From Costus lasius (lineage: Eukaryota; Streptophyta; Magnoliopsida; Zingiberales; Costaceae), in contig CM050449.1 in NCBI GenBank assembly GCA_027563935.2, positions 45,048,507 to 45,112,506 on the forward strand: 64,000 bases of DNA. The letters run 5' to 3'. A program made the position numbers and the translations under genes. The notes beneath the pieces are model-generated. The model saw only the letters and a program-made list of their open reading frames with translations. It did no database searches and had not been told where the DNA came from. Below, in pieces: positions 60,121 through 64,000 of the stretch (the stretch's first letter is position 1; each line of letters starts with the position of its first letter).

Positions 60121-60708
60121 ATGCGTTATTTCACACAAAGGGAAGTTATAGCTAGAACAAAACTAATAACTGTTAGGGAACGAAACGCTCTTACAGTTAG
60201 TTTTACAACATTTAAATATAGGGTTCTTACTCATAGGCCTAGTTGTTTCACAACATACACTTTGTGCAATGGCTATAATAGTAAAACTGTTATTGATCTT
60301 CAAGTCAAGTTTAATGTTATATCTCCCAAAGTCATTGAGCAATTTGGCTTCACCATACAGAAACATGATTATCCATATGTCATAACTTGGGAAGACTATA
60401 CTAAAACTTTAGTTGACTGTCGATGTTTAGTTCCCATCCAGTTAGACAATATGAAATTCAATATTTGGTGTGATGTTCTCAGCTTAGAAGGTTTTGATAT
60501 TTTGTTAGGTAAAGAATTCCTTCATAGTGTCCAATCCTATCATTCTAAAGAACCTTGGTCCTATAGTATCATCTTTAGAGGGTTAAAACACATCATCTAT
60601 CCTAGAAGTCTGGAGTCAACACAAGCTAGCACGAAAGCCATTCATTATGAGATGAATAAACAATTTGATAATATGAATAAAGAAATTGATAAACATTTGA
60701 TGATATGA
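60121..60708 (+). CDS. C ORF1: protease-like protein without the usual active-site triad
   Basis: 195 residues from ATG 60121. It resembles the protease region of G2: YTLCNGYNSKTVID against YTKCNGQVCKVVID, N-x-IS a few residues later, then WCDVLSLEGFDILLG (from W116) against [15 protein letters not shown]. Asp59 is kept, but the next residues are LQ where proteases have S/T-G or G-G, so proteolysis is doubtful. The C-terminus is Lys/Asn-rich. The frame is intact inside an element that has no RT. It could be a decayed leftover or a protein kept for another role; I cannot tell which. Confidence 0.7.
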   Translation: MRYFTQREVIARTKLITVRERNALTVSFTTFKYRVLTHRPSCFTTYTLCNGYNSKTVIDLQVKFNVISPKVIEQFGFTIQKHDYPYVITWEDYTKTLVDCRCLVPIQLDNMKFNIWCDVLSLEGFDILLGKEFLHSVQSYHSKEPWSYSIIFRGLKHIIYPRSLESTQASTKAIHYEMNKQFDNMNKEIDKHLMI

Positions 60709-61697
60709 AACAATTCTTAAAAAGAATTAATGATCTGTGCCTACAACAAGCATCCAATCAAATCATAGAATTCACCCAACCACACACCGAAACTAAGATT
60801 CAGCTCAATCCTTTAGGTGACTTGAACCTAGAAAACACCGACAAACAAGATGACACCTCAAACTATGAACACATAGGGACAACCCAATTCGAGCCTAAGT
60901 TAGAACTTGAACCTAAAGACATTAGGCTAGACTTAAACATAGAGGATACAAAAGAACAACCTGAACCCTTAGGACAAATGTTCCTAGGAACTCAACCCTT
61001 AATTCCCAATGAAACAAGTTCTCCTCCACCTATAGAACTTGAACTCCTTGAGCAACTTGAGCCTTCTCAAACCATAGACGACGAAAACTTAGGCCTGAAC
61101 CAACTTGATCATAGTGAGCCCATAGAAATTAAACCACTTAGCCAAACCAAAGACATAGGAAATGTGTCTCTAGATAACTGTGAACCTAATCCTATAAACT
61201 TCATTGGCTTTGACCAATACTTAGGTGATAGAATACCTCAAGCTATAGACAACCCTAAACCTCAAATCTTTGGTCAACCTCAACCTATTGACACAGTAGA
61301 ATTGCACCATGATCCATTGGACTCTCAGTCTTGCCTCTTAGGTCCTGCTACCCATACCCTTAAACCACCTTTAGAGTCAACACAAACTAAAATAATTGAA
61401 AATAATTCTACTTTGTCTACTTTTCAAATTGAACATATTGATTTCATTATTCCAAGCAACTTAGATGCAAGAATTCCTTATTTCAAGTTTACTAATGAAT
61501 ATGGCCGAGAAAGGGAATTCAATGCAGGTATCCCTGACTTACAGCTTGGACTATGGACATTGACTCTCACCCCTCCAGAACTTCCTCACGTACACAAGAA
61601 CAATTCTTTAGGGAAAACTTTTTTTCACCCGGGGAGAATTGATGGGGGCAGAGACCACAGGCCACGAAGATACAAGTGGAGCCTAAGGTTACCGTAG
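60705..61697 (+). CDS. C ORF2: acidic Pro/Glu/Gln-rich protein, unknown
   Basis: 330 residues from ATG 60705, overlapping the ORF1 stop in the four bases ATGA (-1 frame relation). I recognise no domain. The sequence is low in complexity, with many E, D, P, L and Q, and repeated LELEP, PEPL and QPQPID-type patches, so it is likely disordered. The last 100 residues are less biased (IDFIIPSNLDARIPYFKFTNEYG). The frame crosses the PPT and ends at TAG 61695-61697, 56 bp inside the 3' LTR. It may stem from the C-terminal pol spacer of a gypsy element. Confidence 0.6.
   Translation: MKQFLKRINDLCLQQASNQIIEFTQPHTETKIQLNPLGDLNLENTDKQDDTSNYEHIGTTQFEPKLELEPKDIRLDLNIEDTKEQPEPLGQMFLGTQPLIPNETSSPPPIELELLEQLEPSQTIDDENLGLNQLDHSEPIEIKPLSQTKDIGNVSLDNCEPNPINFIGFDQYLGDRIPQAIDNPKPQIFGQPQPIDTVELHHDPLDSQSCLLGPATHTLKPPLESTQTKIIENNSTLSTFQIEHIDFIIPSNLDARIPYFKFTNEYGREREFNAGIPDLQLGLWTLTLTPPELPHVHKNNSLGKTFFHPGRIDGGRDHRPRRYKWSLRLP
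61631..61639 (+). promoter_or_regulatory. C polypurine tract
   Basis: GGGGAGAAT directly before the 3' LTR start TGATGGGGGC. Confidence 0.75.
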
Positions 61698-63576
61698 GCG
61701 AAGGCTCGGAGTTGCATGAATAAGCTAGCAAGCGCAATCAATAAAGCTAGCTCAATAATAGGGAAAGCTCTATTTCAACTACTTAATAAATTTCAGAAAT
61801 CAAGCCAATCCAGCTATATTCCTACGCACTTGAAATCAGCGAATCATGGACCTCATCCAACATCCATCCTCATGCCAACAGGGATGAAATCTTCTCTAGC
61901 CGAGTAGCAAATCTCCAACGATGTTCAGCAATGGAAACAAGCTCACGATGGAAGCCTTGCAACGTCTCGAAACCTTGCAACGCTAACTTGCAGCCAAGAA
62001 AGGAATCACCAATGTCTCTTGTACTTACCCTCGCTCAATAATAGCTCAACACAAGGAAAGTTGCAACGTCTTTGTGCTGCCGAAGAAGGAAAGAACAACA
62101 TTAGGCTCCAACGTTCCTCCAGTATCTCCCTATATGTGTCACGCTAATCCTTGTAATCGACAAGTTTTGTTGAATGAAAGAAATAGTTTTCTTCCAATGG
62201 AATCAGATGTTTCCAATACTCTTCCCCTTTGAGGTGCTTGTGTCACCTAGTTTTCCCCTCTTATCCTTCTTCCCCTAACTCTCCTGCTCCGCTGCAATCA
62301 CCCGCACATTTCAGCCAACTTCCAAAATTTCTAAAACTTTGTGAGCACGCCGCCGACGATCCGCTGGTCTTATCCTCATGAAACTTCGGGCATCACTCCT
62401 CCTCCCCAAGACTAAGCTCCTGCCGCCTGCATCCGTCCATCTGCTGATCCGATCACCGGATTCGAAACGCCGACCAGATCCCCTATTAATGCCCTGTTTC
62501 CGCCCTAGTTTTGCCTTTCTTCATCGTTCTCCTCCGCGCGACCGCGAATCGACCCCAAACTCCAGCCATGTCTTCCCCTCCACCACAATAACCTGCAGTT
62601 GTAGTAGGTTCTGATTTGGTGCATCACCGGACGTCCGGCGACCGCCCCTGCTTCACGCACGGACCTTCCCTGTTCCATCTAAATAGTTGCTGCTTCGCCT
62701 CCGCCATAATTCTGACGCCATCCACACCTCCTCCGCCACTTCCTATCGGTGGTCCTACATCTTCAGCAACCATTCATCTTGACTCCAACACTGCCGATGA
62801 ACGATCCATGCCCTAGCGCCGTTGATCAGCACCGGATTCCCTCCCTCTGTTTCTCAGACTTGTTGCTTCAAGCTTCCTGTTGTTCTTAATACTAACTTGA
62901 TTATGCTTATTTCTACAGGATTTTAATATGCTCGGACAAGCCTCTAGCTTTGATCCTTGGATCCAATAGCAAGACCTGATCCTCCTCTATCATTCGAATC
63001 AATTGGCACGAATTAAGATTGAACAGATCAACCTACAAGAGACACCAACTTTTGCTAATTGATTAAATTCTAGCACTTCTTTCAAAACTAATCTGATTAG
63101 CTCTCTTATTGCAGGTGCTTTAAGCAATCGATGTAACCAAGGTCTTCAATTTAGGTCAGATAACGACGCACGCATCTTTCTCTTTCATGAGGACTAGTTG
63201 ATGCATACCCAGATCTGATAGTTCAACCTAAAAGGCTTTGCTAAATCTGCAATCTGAAACAATTCTTTGCAGTCTTAACTTACCAATCTGACTAGCTATA
63301 TTGTTGCATTTACTATACATGCCTGATATCCCCTCACCATCTATTTTTTTATTGGATTCAAAAGAACTAGTTTAGTACTAGCTCTTGGTTTAATTGGATC
63401 ATATTTTGGATCTATAGATTTTCCTGCAAGGTATAGTTACTTTTCTTAAATGATATATTTCTACAATACTACGTTTCTAGCTGTTTTCTAAATTTTGACC
63501 TTTATTTTGAAAATAAAAAAATAATAATAATCGGACTTTTAGTTAGTATCATATTTCGTGTCTCCACCCCACATCA
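61640..63576 (+). repeat. C 3' LTR
   Basis: 1937 bp, TGATGGGGGC...CCACATCA, complete, followed by TSD ATGAC. A TATA-like CCCTATATGTG lies near 62126. Open frames at 62378-62816 fall in its C-rich part, recur with changes in the 5' LTR and are not convincing genes. Confidence 0.9.
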
Positions 63577-63581
63577 ATGAC

Positions 63582-64000
63582 ATCAGGCCCAGTCCTTACG
63601 TTGCCTGATTTTGATAAAGTCTTTGATGTAGATTGTGATGCTTCTGGAATGGGCATAGGTGGAACCCTGACTCAAGAAGGACACCCCATAGCCTTCTTTA
63701 GTGAAAAATTAAATGAAGCCAAACAAAAATACTCCACCTATGATAAAGAATTCTATGCTGTGGTTCAATCCCTTAGACATTGGAGACACTATCTAATCCA
63801 TAAGGAGTTTACCCTAGATAGTGATCACCAAGCTTTGTCTTATCTGAGTGCTCAAAGAAAACTTAATTCTAAACATGCTAAGTGGGTAGAGTATCTCCAA
63901 TAATACACTTTTGTCCTTAAGCACAAATCAGGAGTTGAAAATAAAGTCGCAAATGCTTTAAGTAGAGTGAACTTACTTTTGACTTCCCTACATGCTGAAA
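63582..64000 (+). pseudogene. G2 RNase H, runs to the window end
   Basis: Joins the RT part in frame (ARMT/SGPVLTLPDF). RNase H motifs: VDCDASGMGIGG with the first catalytic Asp, FFSEKLNEAKQKYSTYDKE, ALRHW-like SLRHWRHYL and DSDHQAL. A TAA at 63901-63903 follows KWVEYLQ. The frame then continues with YTFVLKHKSG...VANALSRVN, the usual RNase H end and start of the linker to integrase. The rest lies outside the window. Confidence 0.9.

Larger units (their letters stand above)
55600..63576 (+). mobile_element. C: LTR element without RT or integrase (non-autonomous)
   Basis: 5' LTR 55600-55786 plus 57489-59118, internal about 59119-61639, 3' LTR 61640-63576. Ends are TGATG...CATCA, TSD atgac (55595-55599, 63577-63581). 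PBS, PPT and LTRs are present, but the 2.5-kb internal region encodes only two ORFs and no RT, RNase H or integrase. It must have moved with enzymes from elsewhere; G2, its present host, is a candidate relative. Confidence 0.9.
51940..64000 (+). mobile_element. G2: Ty3/gypsy element, interrupted by C, runs past the window
   Basis: Visible parts are 51940-55599 and 63577-64000. The left end TGATGGAGGCC matches the LTR start of C in its first bases, and G1 integrase ends there. Order is LTR-like region, gag with CCHC knuckle, protease, RT (YFDD), then after C RNase H. C's removal joins RT to RNase H in frame through ATGAC. Integrase and 3' LTR must lie beyond 64000. No clear PBS is seen. Confidence 0.85.

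Noticed and set aside
62378..62816. Two Ser/Pro-rich open frames
   Set aside because: They are inside the C 3' LTR; the 5' LTR copy has frame differences, so no conserved protein is supported.

Overview
This is plant nuclear DNA made almost entirely of LTR retrotransposons inserted into one another. The evidence is Ty1/copia and Ty3/gypsy gag-pol coding, primer-binding sites complementary to initiator tRNA-Met, TG...CA LTR ends with 5-bp target-site duplications, a TRIM element and a nuclear-type tRNA-Gly relic. The species cannot be told from the sequence. No host protein-coding gene is visible. Names G1, G2, A1, A2, C, D1-D4 are mine.

Layout: 1-1120 is AT-rich flank with a tRNA-Gly(GCC)-like sequence at 481-551. 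An old Ty3/gypsy element G1 (+) starts near 1121. A TRIM (4248-4748) splits its reverse transcriptase, copia element A1 (-, 5290-50727, TSD ggtat) splits its RNase H, and gypsy element G2 (+, from 51940 past the window end) cuts it after the integrase. A1 is interrupted inside its own 5' LTR by a same-family element A2 (+, 13850-50037, TSD cagat). A2 holds three copies of a second copia family: D1 (-, 14050-23002, TSD tatgg) in its 5' LTR, D2 (+, 30134-38723, TSD agatc) in its RNase H, and D3 (-, 38877-48036, TSD gagat) 148 bp further on. In G2 an RT-less LTR element C (+, 55600-63576, TSD atgac) sits between RT and RNase H, and C's 5' LTR holds a solo D-type LTR, D4 (-, 55787-57483, TSD ctacg).

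Order of insertion follows from the nesting: G1, then (TRIM, A1, G2), then (A2, C), then (D1, D2, D3, D4). The D copies have LTR pairs differing at well under about 1% by eye and are the youngest; G1 and A1 are heavily decayed. A2, D2 and D3 have nearly complete gag-pol frames (UBN2-type gag, CCHC knuckle, D-T-A protease, D,D-35-E integrase, YVDD reverse transcriptase, RNase H), but each carries at least one stop codon, so no autonomous copy is intact here.

The most unusual signals are: element C, with two ORFs overlapping by ATGA, the first a protease-like protein without the usual catalytic triad; three regularly spaced, covarying hairpins in the gag leader of both copia families; and a roughly 48-bp (16-codon) array of small palindromes inside G1.
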